From Rhodovibrio salinarum DSM 9154 (GTDB lineage: Bacteria > Pseudomonadota > Alphaproteobacteria > Kiloniellales > Rhodovibrionaceae), in the NCBI RefSeq assembly GCF_000515255.1, contig NZ_KI911559.1:3828693-3892692 (forward strand): DNA of 64,000 nt, read 5' to 3'. Positions 12,010-20,964 of this stretch are shown here, piece after piece. Position 1 is the stretch's first letter. Each line of letters begins with the position of its first letter. The notes under the pieces are model-generated. The model was given only the letters and a program-made list of their open reading frames with translations, did no database searches and was not told where the DNA came from. Position numbers and translations under genes: made by a program.

Positions 12010-13101
12010 TCATCCCGCGTCATCGATCCGCCGCACGAGCGCCACGCCCTTGATCAGGGCGAAGATCGGCTGCCCCGCCTGGATCTCGAGCAACCGTATC
12101 GAACGTCGGGTGACCCGGGCCCACAGCGCGGCGTTGCCGATCGCGACCCGCACGTCGACAAGGGGGCCCTCGTGCTCGGCGAGCGCGGTCACGGTGCCGG
12201 CGAGTACGTTCACAAAGCTGGTGTCGGTCGGCGGGGTGCGGGCCAGCGCGACGTCGCTGGCGCGCACGCGCAGACGCACCGTGCTCTCCGGGGGATGCGG
12301 CAGGTGCGGGACGAACAGCCGATGGCCGGAAACCGCGAGTTCACTCAGCGCATCGACGGCATGCTGCGCAACCACCCGCGCCGTGAGCAGCGTACAGGCG
12401 TCCGGTTCGCCCGTTAAGGCGCGCAAGTCGGGACGCGCGACGACCTCCTCGACCGGGCCGGCGGCAACCACCCCGCCCGCCTCGATCACGACCATGCTGT
12501 CGGCAAGCCGGACGATCTCGTCCAGCGCGTGCGAGACATAAACGATCGGCACACCGGCTTGGTCGCGCAAACGCTCGATGAACGGCAGGATGCGTTGCTT
12601 GCGCTCCTGGTCGAGCGCCGCCAGCGGCTCGTCCATCAGCAACAGCCGCGGCCCGGCGAGCAGCGCCCGCCCGAGCGCGACCCGCTGACGCTCGCCGCCG
12701 GACAGGTCGTGGGGCCTGCGTGCCAACAGGGGCTCGAGGTCGAGCAGGCCGACCACATGGTCCAGCTCTTCCGACCGAACGCCCGCGGGCGCGCGCCGGC
12801 GTCCGTAGAGCAGGTTGCCGCGCACGCTGTAGTGCGGGAATAACCGGGCATCCTGGAACACCTGTCCGATCCGGCGCTTGTGCGCCGGCATGTCGATCCC
12901 ACGCGTCGTATCGAACAGGGTTGTGCCCGAAACCGCGATCCGCCCGCGCGCCGGCCGGAGCAAGCCGGCGATGGCGTGGACGATGCTGCTCTTCCCCGCC
13001 CCCGAGCGACCGTACAGCGCGGTGACCCCCCGGTCGGGACAGGCAAACGCGGCGTCCAGATCAAACCCCGGAAACCGTTTCGCGACGGCAATATCCAGCA
13101 T
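12010..13101 (-). CDS. modC: Molybdate ABC transporter ATPase
   Basis: Cytoplasmic ATPase of the molybdate importer, 363 residues. Walker A is GRSGAGKSS (residues 31-39), the signature LSGGERQR, Walker B LLLMDEP, and the H-loop YVSHALDE. The C-terminal third is a molybdate-binding TOBE domain. An upstream GTG two codons earlier exists, but GGGAGG lies five bases before the ATG at 13101, so that start is preferred. It follows modB directly and is predicted to be transcribed from the sigma-54 promoter ahead of modB, which would couple molybdate import to nitrogen fixation. modA is not adjacent. Confidence 0.92.
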   Translation of the reverse strand: MLDIAVAKRFPGFDLDAAFACPDRGVTALYGRSGAGKSSIVHAIAGLLRPARGRIAVSGTTLFDTTRGIDMPAHKRRIGQVFQDARLFPHYSVRGNLLYGRRRAPAGVRSEELDHVVGLLDLEPLLARRPHDLSGGERQRVALGRALLAGPRLLLMDEPLAALDQERKQRILPFIERLRDQAGVPIVYVSHALDEIVRLADSMVVIEAGGVVAAGPVEEVVARPDLRALTGEPDACTLLTARVVAQHAVDALSELAVSGHRLFVPHLPHPPESTVRLRVRASDVALARTPPTDTSFVNVLAGTVTALAEHEGPLVDVRVAIGNAALWARVTRRSIRLLEIQAGQPIFALIKGVALVRRIDDAG

Positions 13102-13113
13102 GTTCACCTCCCG

Positions 13114-13806
13114 TCAGCCGGTCAGCCGGCGTCGAAGACGACGGGCCAGCAGTTCAGAAGCCGCGAGCGCCAACAGCGCCAGGCCAATCGACAGCACGAC
13201 CAACCGTACCGCACCGGCTTCCCCGCCCAACTGCTGCACCAGGCTGTAGATCGCCAGCGGCAGCGTCCGGGTCTCCCCCGGGATATTCGAAACGAAGGTG
13301 ATGGTGGCGCCGAACTCGCCCAGGCTGCGCGCGAAGCCCAGGATCGCGGCGACCAGCAATCCCGGCGCCGCAAGCGGCAGGGTGATCGTCAGGAAACGAT
13401 CCAGAGGGTTGGCGCCCAGGCCATGCGCCGCGGATTCCAGCCGACTGTCGATCGCCTCGAGCGACAGCCGGATCGCACGGACCATCAGCGGGAAAGCCAT
13501 CACCCCGGCGGCCACGGCGGCGCCCTGCCAAGTAAAGGCGAGCGTGAGGCCGACCACGTCGTTCAGCCAGCCGCCGAGGGGCCCGTTCCGGCCGAAAGCC
13601 AGGAGCAGCAGATACCCGACGACGACCGGCGGCAGCACCATCGGCAGATGCACCAAGCCTTCCAAAAGGGTCTTGCCGGGGAAGCGCCGCCGCGCCAGCA
13701 GCCAGGCGGTGGCAAGTGCAAGCGGAAGCGTCACGGTGACCGCCAGCAACGCGACGCGGATGCTGAGCAGCAGGGCCTCCCGTTCAAGCGGCGTGAGATC
13801 GGGCAT
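13114..13806 (-). CDS. modB: Molybdate ABC transporter permease
   Basis: Inner-membrane channel subunit for molybdate, 230 residues with five predicted helices. The ATPase-docking loop lies around HGLGANPLDRFLTITLPLA (residues 125-143), and the typical ModB segment SLGEFGATITF follows at about 161-171. It supplies molybdenum for FeMo-cofactor. It is divergent from nifE, with a 304-base intergenic region that holds sigma-54 elements on both strands and a NifA site. The periplasmic modA is not found upstream, where it usually lies. Confidence 0.92.
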   Translation of the reverse strand: MPDLTPLEREALLLSIRVALLAVTVTLPLALATAWLLARRRFPGKTLLEGLVHLPMVLPPVVVGYLLLLAFGRNGPLGGWLNDVVGLTLAFTWQGAAVAAGVMAFPLMVRAIRLSLEAIDSRLESAAHGLGANPLDRFLTITLPLAAPGLLVAAILGFARSLGEFGATITFVSNIPGETRTLPLAIYSLVQQLGGEAGAVRLVVLSIGLALLALAASELLARRLRRRLTG

Positions 13807-13864
13807 TCGCGAAGCCTCCCCAATCCGGCTGTGACCGCGACGGCACAGCTACCGAGGACGATCA

Positions 13865-13880
13865 AGCAATGCGCGTGCCA
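13865..13880 (-). promoter_or_regulatory. Sigma-54 promoter for modBC
   Basis: On the minus strand the sequence reads TGGCACGCGCATTGCT, a near-consensus -24/-12 element with GG and GC separated by exactly 10 bases. Transcription would start near 13853, about 47 bases before the modB ATG. Confidence 0.75.
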
Positions 13881-13934
13881 GCCCTTGTCGCGCCCACCCC
13901 CAGCCGCTCGGCGCGGGTCACGGACAGAGTGCCC

Positions 13935-13950
13935 TGTCAGGCAAGCGACA
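13935..13950. promoter_or_regulatory. NifA upstream activator site between modB and nifE
   Basis: A consensus TGT-N10-ACA site. It lies about 85 bases upstream of the -24 GG of the nifE promoter and about 55 bases from the -24 element of the modB promoter, so it could serve both. A second, imperfect copy (TGT-N10-ACG) lies at 13954-13969. Confidence 0.75.
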
Positions 13951-14034
13951 CTGTGTCGGATTCCCGACGTGGCGCGCGGCGCCCGCAGCGCGGTGACCAC
14001 GGCTCGGCCGCGCCCGGCGCGCTGCAATCGAAGC

Positions 14035-14050
14035 CGGCACGCTTCTTGCT
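14035..14050 (+). promoter_or_regulatory. Sigma-54 promoter for nifENXQ
   Basis: CGGCACGCTTCTTGCT, with GG at 14036-14037 and GC at 14048-14049 separated by 10 bases. The predicted start is near 14061, about 50 bases before nifE. Confidence 0.75.
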
Positions 14051-14110
14051 GCCAGTCGCTCAGCGGTTCAGGCGACCGCGCTGACACAAGTGTGAAGCCA
14101 GGAGGCTGGC

Positions 14111-15481
14111 ATGGCGGTGGAAACGGGTGTCCAGGATACGCCTGCGACGGCACGGCCGCGCGCGCCCCGGCCCGGCTGCGGCGCGCGGACCGCGAAGCCA
14201 ACGCCGGGCGCGGCCGCCGGCGGATGCGCCTTCGACGGCGCCAAGGTTGCCCTGCAGCCGATCGTCGATGCGGCGCACGTCGTGCACGGACCGATCGGCT
14301 GCGAGGGCAACAACTGGGACAACCGCCACGCGGCTTCCTCAGGCCCGGACCTGTATCGTCGGGGCCTGACCACCGACCTCGGCGAGTTGGACGTGATCGG
14401 CGGCGGCGAGGCGAAGCTCCGCGCGGCGATCAACCAAGCCATCACGCAATTCGACCCGCCAGCGGTGTTCGTCTACCAGACCTGTGTCTCCGCCCTGATC
14501 GGCGACGATATCCAGGCGATCTGCCACGCGGCAGCGGCGCGCCATGGCCGTCCGGTGATTCCGGTCGAGGCGGCTGGTTTCTCCGGCAGCAAGAACCAGG
14601 GCAACCGGATGGCGGGGCAGGCGCTGCTGGATCACGTGATTGGCACGCGCGAGCCTGCCTATACCACGGCGACCGACATCACGTTGATCGCCGAATACAA
14701 CATCGTCGGGGAATTGTGGCAGCTGACGCCGCTGTTCGAGCGGCTCGGCATTCGCCTCTTGTCCTGCATCACCGGCGACGCGCGTTTCCAGGAGGTGGCG
14801 CAGGCGCACCGCGCCCGCGCAGCGATGGTGATCTGCGCGCAGGCGATGGGTGGGGTCGGCCGGCAGCTTCAGGAGCGCTGGGGCGTCCCCTACTTCGAAG
14901 GTTCCTTCCACGGCTTGGCCGCGACCGCGAAGGCGCTGCGCAATCTGGCCAGGCTGCTAACCGACCGCGGGGCGCCGGCGGACCTGCCAGCACGAACCGA
15001 GGACCTGATCGCCGAGCAGGAGGCCGAGGTCGCCCGACGCTTCGCCCCGCTGCGCGACCGGCTCGCCGGGCGGCGGGTGCTGCTCTACACCGGCGGGCAC
15101 AAAAGCTGGGCGCTGGTGGCCGCGCTGAAGGAAATGGGCATGGAGGTGATCGGCACCTCCGTGCGCAAGGCGACCGAGAACGACAAGGCCCGCGCCCAGG
15201 ATCTGCTGGGCAGCGACGGGACGCTGTTCGGCGCGATCCCGCAGCCGGAGATGTACCGCATGCTGCGCGCGGGCGAAGCGGACATCCTGCTGTCCGGCGG
15301 GCGGACCCAGTTCGTCGCGCTCAAGGCCCGCAAACCCTGGCTCGACACCAACCAGGAACGCCATCACGGCTATGCCGGTTATGCCGGTTTCCTGACCCTG
15401 GCCGAGCAGATCGACCGAACGCTGCACGCCCCGGTTTGGGCACAGATCAACCGCCCCGCGCCCTGGGAGGTCGAGCCATGA
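14111..15481 (+). CDS. nifE: FeMo-cofactor assembly scaffold subunit NifE
   Basis: The alpha-type subunit of the NifEN scaffold, on which NifB-cofactor is matured to FeMo-cofactor. It has 456 residues and is homologous to NifD. Recognisable elements include the cofactor/cluster Cys segments (GCGARTAKPTPGAAAGGCAF region near residues 23-42, HGPIGCEGN near 59-67, and QTCVSALIGDDI near 118-129) and the C-terminal NifD-like fold. The ribosome site CAGGAGG precedes the ATG by 6 bases. It overlaps nifN by 4 bases (ATGA), consistent with stoichiometric synthesis. It heads the nifENXQ unit under a sigma-54/NifA promoter. Confidence 0.95.
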   Translation: MAVETGVQDTPATARPRAPRPGCGARTAKPTPGAAAGGCAFDGAKVALQPIVDAAHVVHGPIGCEGNNWDNRHAASSGPDLYRRGLTTDLGELDVIGGGEAKLRAAINQAITQFDPPAVFVYQTCVSALIGDDIQAICHAAAARHGRPVIPVEAAGFSGSKNQGNRMAGQALLDHVIGTREPAYTTATDITLIAEYNIVGELWQLTPLFERLGIRLLSCITGDARFQEVAQAHRARAAMVICAQAMGGVGRQLQERWGVPYFEGSFHGLAATAKALRNLARLLTDRGAPADLPARTEDLIAEQEAEVARRFAPLRDRLAGRRVLLYTGGHKSWALVAALKEMGMEVIGTSVRKATENDKARAQDLLGSDGTLFGAIPQPEMYRMLRAGEADILLSGGRTQFVALKARKPWLDTNQERHHGYAGYAGFLTLAEQIDRTLHAPVWAQINRPAPWEVEP

Positions 15482-16896
15482 GCGCGCGCCCCACGGACGC
15501 CAAGCCGCTCACCACCGATCCGCTCAAGGTCAGCCCGCCGCTCGGCGCGGCGTTGGCGCTGCTCGGCATCGATCGCAGCATGCCGCTGCTACATGGCGCG
15601 CAAGGCTGCACCGCGTTCGCGTTGGTACTGCTGGTCCGGCACTTCCACGAGCCGATCCCGTTGCAGACGACCGCTTTGGGCGACCTCGAAGTCACGCTGG
15701 GCGGCGAAGAGAACCTGGAAGCCGCCGTGCGGACCATCGCCGAGCGCCACCGGCCGGCGGTGATCGGGGTCTGCCCGACCGCGCTCGCCACCACCCGCGG
15801 CGAAGACCTCGCCGGCGCGCTGACCCGCATCCGCGAGACCCACGCTGAGCTGTTGAGCGACACGCGGCTGCTCCACATCCCCGCACCGGACTACCTGGGC
15901 GGCCTGCAGGAAGGCTGGGCGGCGACCGTGACCAGCCTGATCGACAGCGTCGCGTCGCCCGGAAGCCAACGGGCCCGGCGAGTCAACGTGCTGGCCGGCA
16001 GTCAGTTGACGGTGGCGGACCTGGACGACCTGCGGACCACGGTCGAAAGCTTCGGCCTCGATTGTGCCCTGATCCCCGACCTCGCAAGCTCGCTTGACGG
16101 CCACATGCCGACGGCCTGGAGCCCGGTGAGCGCGGGCGGCACACCGCAGGCGACGCTGGACACGCTCGGGGACGCGATGGCGACGCTTGCCGTCGGCGCG
16201 CAGATGCGCCCGGCGGCCGAACTGCTGGAGGCCCGCACCGGCGTGCCGTCGACGGTGTTCAACACCCTGACCGGCCTGGACGCCTCGGACCAGTTGGTCG
16301 CATGGCTCAGCCGCGTCTCCGGCCAGCCGGCCGCGCAGACGGTGCGCCGGGCACGCTCCCGACTGCTGGATGCCCTGGCGGACAGCCATCTCGAAGCCGC
16401 CGGCGCGCGCGTGGCGATCGCGGCGGAGCCCGACCTGCTACGCGCGCTGGCCAGATTGTGCCACGACCTCGGTTGTCGCATCCCGCTTGCGGTGACGACG
16501 ACGCGCGGCCGCGGGCGTCGGACCGGTCCCGACGATGCGTGCCCGCCGGCCCTCGCCGATCTGCCGTGCGGGCACGTGCTCGTCGGCGACCTGGACGATC
16601 TGGAACGGGAGGGCACCGCGGTTGGCGGGGTCGACCTGGTGATCGGGCCGTCACCGACCTTGCGGGCCGCCCGCGCGCTCGGCGCGCCGCTGCTGCGCGT
16701 CGGCTTTCCGCAGACCGACCGGGTGGGCAGCCAGCATCAGGCCCTAGCGGGCTATTCCGGGACGCGCGCACTCGCCTGCGCCATCGCCAACACGCTGCAC
16801 GATCATCTGACGCGCGACCTGCTGGGTCCGCCAGACGGGCCGGCACGCCCGCGCGTCGGCTCGGACGCGCACGACATCGGGGCCGCCGCCGACTAG
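15478..16896 (+). CDS. nifN: FeMo-cofactor assembly scaffold subunit NifN
   Basis: The beta-type partner of NifE, 472 residues and related to NifK. The N-terminus has the NifN pattern (DPLKVSPPLGAALALLGI, then PLLHGAQGCTAF with a cluster-ligating Cys at about residue 42), followed by the GVCPTALATTRGEDL segment. The start is fixed by the ATGA overlap with nifE; the very long open frame reaching far upstream through nifE and antisense to modBC is a composition artefact. It acts in the cytoplasm in the NifEN tetramer. Confidence 0.95.
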   Translation: MSARPTDAKPLTTDPLKVSPPLGAALALLGIDRSMPLLHGAQGCTAFALVLLVRHFHEPIPLQTTALGDLEVTLGGEENLEAAVRTIAERHRPAVIGVCPTALATTRGEDLAGALTRIRETHAELLSDTRLLHIPAPDYLGGLQEGWAATVTSLIDSVASPGSQRARRVNVLAGSQLTVADLDDLRTTVESFGLDCALIPDLASSLDGHMPTAWSPVSAGGTPQATLDTLGDAMATLAVGAQMRPAAELLEARTGVPSTVFNTLTGLDASDQLVAWLSRVSGQPAAQTVRRARSRLLDALADSHLEAAGARVAIAAEPDLLRALARLCHDLGCRIPLAVTTTRGRGRRTGPDDACPPALADLPCGHVLVGDLDDLEREGTAVGGVDLVIGPSPTLRAARALGAPLLRVGFPQTDRVGSQHQALAGYSGTRALACAIANTLHDHLTRDLLGPPDGPARPRVGSDAHDIGAAAD

Positions 16897-16927
16897 CGGC
16901 CCATCGAGCAAACCAAGGAGGCTAGCC

Positions 16928-17335
16928 ATGAAGGTCGCATTGGCAAGCGAGACCCTGACGGCCGTCGACGCGCACTTCGCGAAGGCAGCGAACCTGGCCA
17001 TCTACGACGTGACCCCGGCGGGCTGGACCTTCGTCACCGCCATCCCGTTCGATCAAGCGAATACGGCGACGGATGTCGACCGTGTGGCCGCCCGCATCGC
17101 CGCCCTGGACGGCTGCGTGCTGCTGTTCGTCAAGGGCATCGGCGGCCCGGCGGCCGCGCGTGTGGTGAAGGCGCGCGTTCACCCGATCGCGGTGCAGCAG
17201 GACACGGCTGCTGACGCGGTATTGGAGCGCGTGCGCGGCATGTTGGCGGACGGCCCCCCACCCTGGCTGGCCAAACGCCTAACCGCTGACGCACCCCAGA
17301 CCGCGGCGACCAATCCCCCCGTCGCCGGAGCATAA
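16928..17335 (+). CDS. nifX: FeMo-cofactor trafficking protein NifX
   Basis: 135 residues forming one NifX/NafY-type cofactor-binding domain (VALASETLTAVDAHFAKAANLAIYDV at the N-terminus in the family pattern, residues 3-28). It binds NifB-co or VK-cluster intermediates and passes them to NifEN. It lies 31 bases after nifN with an AAGGAGG site six bases before the ATG. The last ~25 residues are Ala/Pro/Thr-rich and probably disordered. A second NifX-family gene lies 15 kb away behind nifA. Confidence 0.93.
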   Translation: MKVALASETLTAVDAHFAKAANLAIYDVTPAGWTFVTAIPFDQANTATDVDRVAARIAALDGCVLLFVKGIGGPAAARVVKARVHPIAVQQDTAADAVLERVRGMLADGPPPWLAKRLTADAPQTAATNPPVAGA

Positions 17336-17383
17336 TGGACCTAGTGTGATGTCCTGGACGTGGGGGGTCCGAAGGAGGCGAAA

Positions 17384-17989
17384 ATGACGAACGCCCTCTA
17401 CACTGACCTGATCTCTGGCGGCACGGGCGAAGCCTTCGACCGCCACGTTTTCGCCGCGGTGATCGCGACCGGGTTCGCGCCGCCGGAGCGGCTGCTGACG
17501 GATACGCTCGCTCTGTCGCTGCCGGACCTGACGCGGCTGTTCACCGCCTACTTCCCGCACCGGCTGGACCTTCTGGACGTGCACCCCCGCTGGTCCGGCG
17601 AACAGGCAGACGAGTTGGAGGAGCCGTCGCTGCGCGCGCTGCTCTACAACAATCACAGCCCCGAAACGAACGCGGACCACGCCCGCTGGCTGGCGCGCAT
17701 CATCGCGCGGCGCAGCCTGGGCACGCGCCACTTGTGGGAGGATCTCGGGCTGACCCGCCGGGCCGAGATCGGCGATCTGATGCGCCGCCACTTCGCCCCG
17801 CTCGCGGCGCGGAACCCCGGCATGCGTTGGAAGAAATTCTTCTACCGCACGCTGTGCGAGCAGGAAGGCGTGCTGCTGTGCAAGGCGCCGAACTGCCAGG
17901 ACTGCGCGGACTACCGGCTCTGCTTCCCGCCGCCGGAGGTCCTGGCGGCCGAGGACGCCGCCCGGTCTGCCAATCCAGGCGGCGTTTGA
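17384..17989 (+). CDS. nifQ: Molybdenum donor protein NifQ
   Basis: An iron-sulfur protein that supplies molybdenum for FeMo-cofactor synthesis; 201 residues. The diagnostic C-terminal motif Cys-x4-Cys-x2-Cys-x5-Cys is complete (Cys166, 171, 174 and 180). The start at 17384 is chosen because AAGGAGG lies 6 bases upstream; an in-frame start eight codons earlier lacks a site. It is the last gene of the nifENXQ unit and converges on the sufT-like gene, 34 bases away, with no clear terminator between. With modBC on the other side of nifE, it makes this end of the island a molybdenum module. Confidence 0.93.
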   Translation: MTNALYTDLISGGTGEAFDRHVFAAVIATGFAPPERLLTDTLALSLPDLTRLFTAYFPHRLDLLDVHPRWSGEQADELEEPSLRALLYNNHSPETNADHARWLARIIARRSLGTRHLWEDLGLTRRAEIGDLMRRHFAPLAARNPGMRWKKFFYRTLCEQEGVLLCKAPNCQDCADYRLCFPPPEVLAAEDAARSANPGGV

Positions 17990-18023
17990 CCCCGAGACCT
18001 CCGCCCGAAACATCCGGAAAACG

Positions 18024-18431
18024 TCAGAACCCGAGTGCCAGCAGGGCGTCCTCGCTCATCATCTCCTTGGTCCAGGGCGGCTGCCAGGTCATGGTGACGG
18101 AGACCGCGCGAACGCCCGCGAGCTGGGCCACGGTGCGGGCGACCCATTTGGGCATGATCTCGGCCACCGGGCAGCCGGGGGCGGTCAGAGTCATGGTGAT
18201 CCCGACGTCGCCGGTCTCGGAGACCTCCAGCGCGTAGATCAGTCCCAGATCGTAGATGTTGACCGGCAGTTCGGGGTCATAACAGTCCCGCAGCTTTTCG
18301 ATCAGCGCCGCGCGGCTGGGCGGCGGCGCCGTCGCGTCCTGCCCGTCGACGCGGGCCGTCAGCCCTTCGGTTTCGGCGGGGTCCTCGGGACCGGCGACGA
18401 TCGGGCCCGGAATCCGCGGTCGCTTGCTCAT
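18024..18431 (-). CDS. DUF59/SufT-like iron-sulfur maturation protein
   Basis: 135 residues. After a variable N-terminal 50 residues comes a DUF59 (MIP18) domain with the conserved DPELPVNIYDLGLIY region and TAPGCPVAE, whose Cys is the family's characteristic residue. SufT-type proteins help mature Fe-S enzymes. The start at 18431 follows GGAGAGG. It is the last gene of the leftward iscA-nifV-nifW-fixABC unit, 48 bases after fixC, in the place where fixX normally sits. A role in maturing FixC/FixX or nitrogenase Fe-S centres is inferred from context only. Confidence 0.8.
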   Translation of the reverse strand: MSKRPRIPGPIVAGPEDPAETEGLTARVDGQDATAPPPSRAALIEKLRDCYDPELPVNIYDLGLIYALEVSETGDVGITMTLTAPGCPVAEIMPKWVARTVAQLAGVRAVSVTMTWQPPWTKEMMSEDALLALGF

Positions 18432-18479
18432 CGTACCTCTCCGCCTAGTGAACGGCTGGGAAGCGTACGGCCACACCGC

Positions 18480-19781
18480 TCAGCGCCAGGCCCGGCCCAG
18501 CTTCAGCATGTCGCCGACCAGTCCCCGCAACCGGCGCGTCTCGCGGAACGTGCCGGCGATCTCGCGTTCCTTCTGGCGCTTGGGCGTGCCGTCGACGCGG
18601 AACCAGGTATCGGCCGCGCGGGTCAGCAGCTTGGGATAGTCGGTGAAGAAGTGCTTATTGCCTTCCAACAGACGCGGCAAACGCCTGTATTTCTTCAGGT
18701 CCGACAGCACGAAGCTGTCTTCCAGGGCCTTGCGGTAGGCTTTGAGGGTCTTGGCTGTGAGCGGCTTGCCAGCGGCCTTGGCGGCAACGACCGTCTCGGC
18801 CGCCAGCCGACCCGAGGTCATCGCCATGTTCGACCCCTCGCGGTGGATCGAATTCACGAACTGCGCCGCGTCGCCGGCCACGACCCAACCGTCGCCATAG
18901 AGTTGCGGGATCGCGTCGTAATAACCTTCCGGGATCATGTGGGCGGCGTATTCGCGGATCTCAGCACCCGCCAGCAGCGGCGCGATCGCCGGGTGCTGCT
19001 TGAAGCGCTCCAGCAGGAAGTGCGGACGTACGCGACTTTCCGCGAAATCGCTGACCATGCAGCCGATCCCGACCGACAGGCTATCCTCGTTGGTGTAGAT
19101 GAACCCGGTGCCCGCCATCCCGGCGGTGATCGTGCCCGCCGCCTCGATCACCACCCCCTGCCCGTTCTTCAGGTTGAAGCGCTGGTTGATCGTGTCTTCG
19201 GACAGGAACATCGTTTCCTTGACCGCAAGCGCGACCTCGCTCGGCTTCAACTCCCGGCGCAGGCCGGCACGGCGCCCCAGCAGGGCGTTCACACCGTCCG
19301 CCAGGACGACGACATCGGCGGTGACCTCGCCGTCGGCCCGGTCAGTGGCAACACCGGTGACGCGGCCCTCGGCATCGCGCAGCAGATCGGTAACCGTCGT
19401 TTCGCAGATCACCAGCGCGCCGGCTTCGCGCACCTTGGAACTGAACCACTGGTCGAACTTGGCGCGGATGATGGTGTACCGGCTGGCCTTGGCCACATTG
19501 GCGTCGGGCGCACGATAATGCGTCCCGACATAGGCGTCGTCGTCCAGCATCCACAGCCGCTGCTCAAGCACCTGGCGCTCCAGCGGCGCCTCCTCCCGGA
19601 ATTCGGGGATCAGCTTCTCCAGCGGATCGGCGTAGAGGATCGCGCCCTGAACGTTCTTCGCGCCCGGGTACTCGCCGCGCTCGATCTGCAAGACGGACAG
19701 GCCGGCACGCGCCATCACCAGGGCGGCGCTGTTGCCGGCCGGGCCGGCGCCAACCACGATGGCGTCGAAGTGTTCGCTCAT
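18480..19781 (-). CDS. fixC: Electron-bifurcating flavoprotein FixC
   Basis: Homologue of ETF-quinone oxidoreductase, 433 residues, and the membrane-facing quinone-reducing subunit of the FixABCX complex. That complex uses NADH to reduce both quinone and a low-potential ferredoxin/flavodoxin for nitrogenase. The N-terminal FAD motif is [12 protein letters not shown] (residues 9-20), and a second FAD-contact segment ([15 protein letters not shown]) lies at about residue 290. The ferredoxin-like partner FixX is not next door; it is encoded behind nifK at 30344. Confidence 0.95.
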   Translation of the reverse strand: MSEHFDAIVVGAGPAGNSAALVMARAGLSVLQIERGEYPGAKNVQGAILYADPLEKLIPEFREEAPLERQVLEQRLWMLDDDAYVGTHYRAPDANVAKASRYTIIRAKFDQWFSSKVREAGALVICETTVTDLLRDAEGRVTGVATDRADGEVTADVVVLADGVNALLGRRAGLRRELKPSEVALAVKETMFLSEDTINQRFNLKNGQGVVIEAAGTITAGMAGTGFIYTNEDSLSVGIGCMVSDFAESRVRPHFLLERFKQHPAIAPLLAGAEIREYAAHMIPEGYYDAIPQLYGDGWVVAGDAAQFVNSIHREGSNMAMTSGRLAAETVVAAKAAGKPLTAKTLKAYRKALEDSFVLSDLKKYRRLPRLLEGNKHFFTDYPKLLTRAADTWFRVDGTPKRQKEREIAGTFRETRRLRGLVGDMLKLGRAWR

Positions 19782-19797
19782 GGCGAGGCTCCTCCGG

Positions 19798-20940
19798 TCA
19801 AAGATGCGCGGCGTCCGGTACGGCGACGCGCGGGTCAGATTGCAGCTGACGGGCGAACGCCCGGGTCAGGGCCGGCAGCAGTTCCAGGCAGTTGCCGACC
19901 AGGCCGTAGTGGGCGAAATCGAAGATCGGCGCGGCTTCGTCGTTGTTGATGGCGAGGATCATGTCCGCCCCCTCGCAACCGACGCGGTGCTGCACCGCGC
20001 CGGAAATGCCGGCGGCAATGTAGAGGCGCGGGCGGATCGTCTTGCCGGTCTGGCCGATCTGGCGGTCGGCGGCCATCCAGCCCTTCTGGATCAGCGGACG
20101 CGAACAGCCGTAGTCGCCGCCCAGGGTCTGGGCGAGGTCGATCACGAGTTGGATATTGTCGGGGTGCTGCAGGCCGAGCCCGCCGGCCACGACGATGTCG
20201 GCGTAGGCGAGCTGCGCCTGCGCGGTGATGTCGTCGCGGACGAAATCGAGCACCTTGGTGATCACGTCCTGCTCGCTGAGATCGACGGCCTCCCGGATCA
20301 CCGGGCCGCTGCGGGCGCGGTCGGGAGCCGCCATCTTCATCACGCGCGGCCGGACGGTGGCCATCTGCGGGCGGGCGCTCAGCGTCTGGATCGTGCACAA
20401 CAGCGAGCCCCCGAAGGTCGGCCGCGTCGCCGCCAGCGCCCGCCCCTGGTCGATCGCGAGTTCCGTACAGTCCGCCGTCAGTCCGGTGCCCAGCCGGGTC
20501 GCCACCGCACCGGCCAGGTCACGGCCGAGCACCGTGGCGCCCAACAGCAGAATCTCCGGCGTGTACGCATCGATCAGGGCGCAGAGCGCCGAGGTGTAGG
20601 GCTCCGTTCGGTACTGGGCAAGCACGGGGTCGGTCGCCAGGCGCACCGTATCCGCGCCATAATGGAAGGCCTCAGCGGCCGTGGTTTCACTCGCGTGGTC
20701 GGCCGGGCCCAGCACCACGGCGGTCAGATCGGTGCCCAGGCTATCGGCGAGCTTGCGGCCTTCCGACAGCAGTTCCCAACTCACCGGATGGACGCGACCA
20801 TGCTCCTGTTCGACGAAGACCCAGACGCCTGCGTAGGCCTTGAGCACCTCCGGCAACTCCTGGCCGCGCCGAACCCCCTTGCCGGCGGCGTTGGCGGCGG
20901 CGGTGCGGCTGCCCGCGCGCTGATTCGTGACCTCGGTCAT
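19798..20940 (-). CDS. fixB: Electron transfer flavoprotein alpha-type subunit FixB
   Basis: The large ETF subunit of FixABCX, 380 residues. The C-terminal FAD-binding domain carries the ETF-alpha signature (around [16 protein letters not shown], residues 310-325, and the Asn-Asn-Asp motif after it). The N-terminal ~25 residues before [12 protein letters not shown] are an Arg/Ala-rich extension. AAGGAG lies 8 bases before the ATG. It lies 24 bases after fixA and 16 before fixC. With FixA it forms the bifurcating ETF core. Confidence 0.95.
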   Translation of the reverse strand: MTEVTNQRAGSRTAAANAAGKGVRRGQELPEVLKAYAGVWVFVEQEHGRVHPVSWELLSEGRKLADSLGTDLTAVVLGPADHASETTAAEAFHYGADTVRLATDPVLAQYRTEPYTSALCALIDAYTPEILLLGATVLGRDLAGAVATRLGTGLTADCTELAIDQGRALAATRPTFGGSLLCTIQTLSARPQMATVRPRVMKMAAPDRARSGPVIREAVDLSEQDVITKVLDFVRDDITAQAQLAYADIVVAGGLGLQHPDNIQLVIDLAQTLGGDYGCSRPLIQKGWMAADRQIGQTGKTIRPRLYIAAGISGAVQHRVGCEGADMILAINNDEAAPIFDFAHYGLVGNCLELLPALTRAFARQLQSDPRVAVPDAAHL

Positions 20941-20964
20941 GGAGCATCTCCTTACGCTTGAGGC

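Noticed and set aside
13954-13969. Second NifA site (TGT-N10-ACG) next to the modB/nifE site
   Set aside because: The last base departs from ACA and the 19-base offset places it off the face of the first site; not counted as a functional site.
12880-16896. A 1338-codon open frame on the plus strand
   Set aside because: Only its last 472 codons are a gene (nifN). The rest is antisense to modBC and out of frame through nifE, a product of high GC with few stops.
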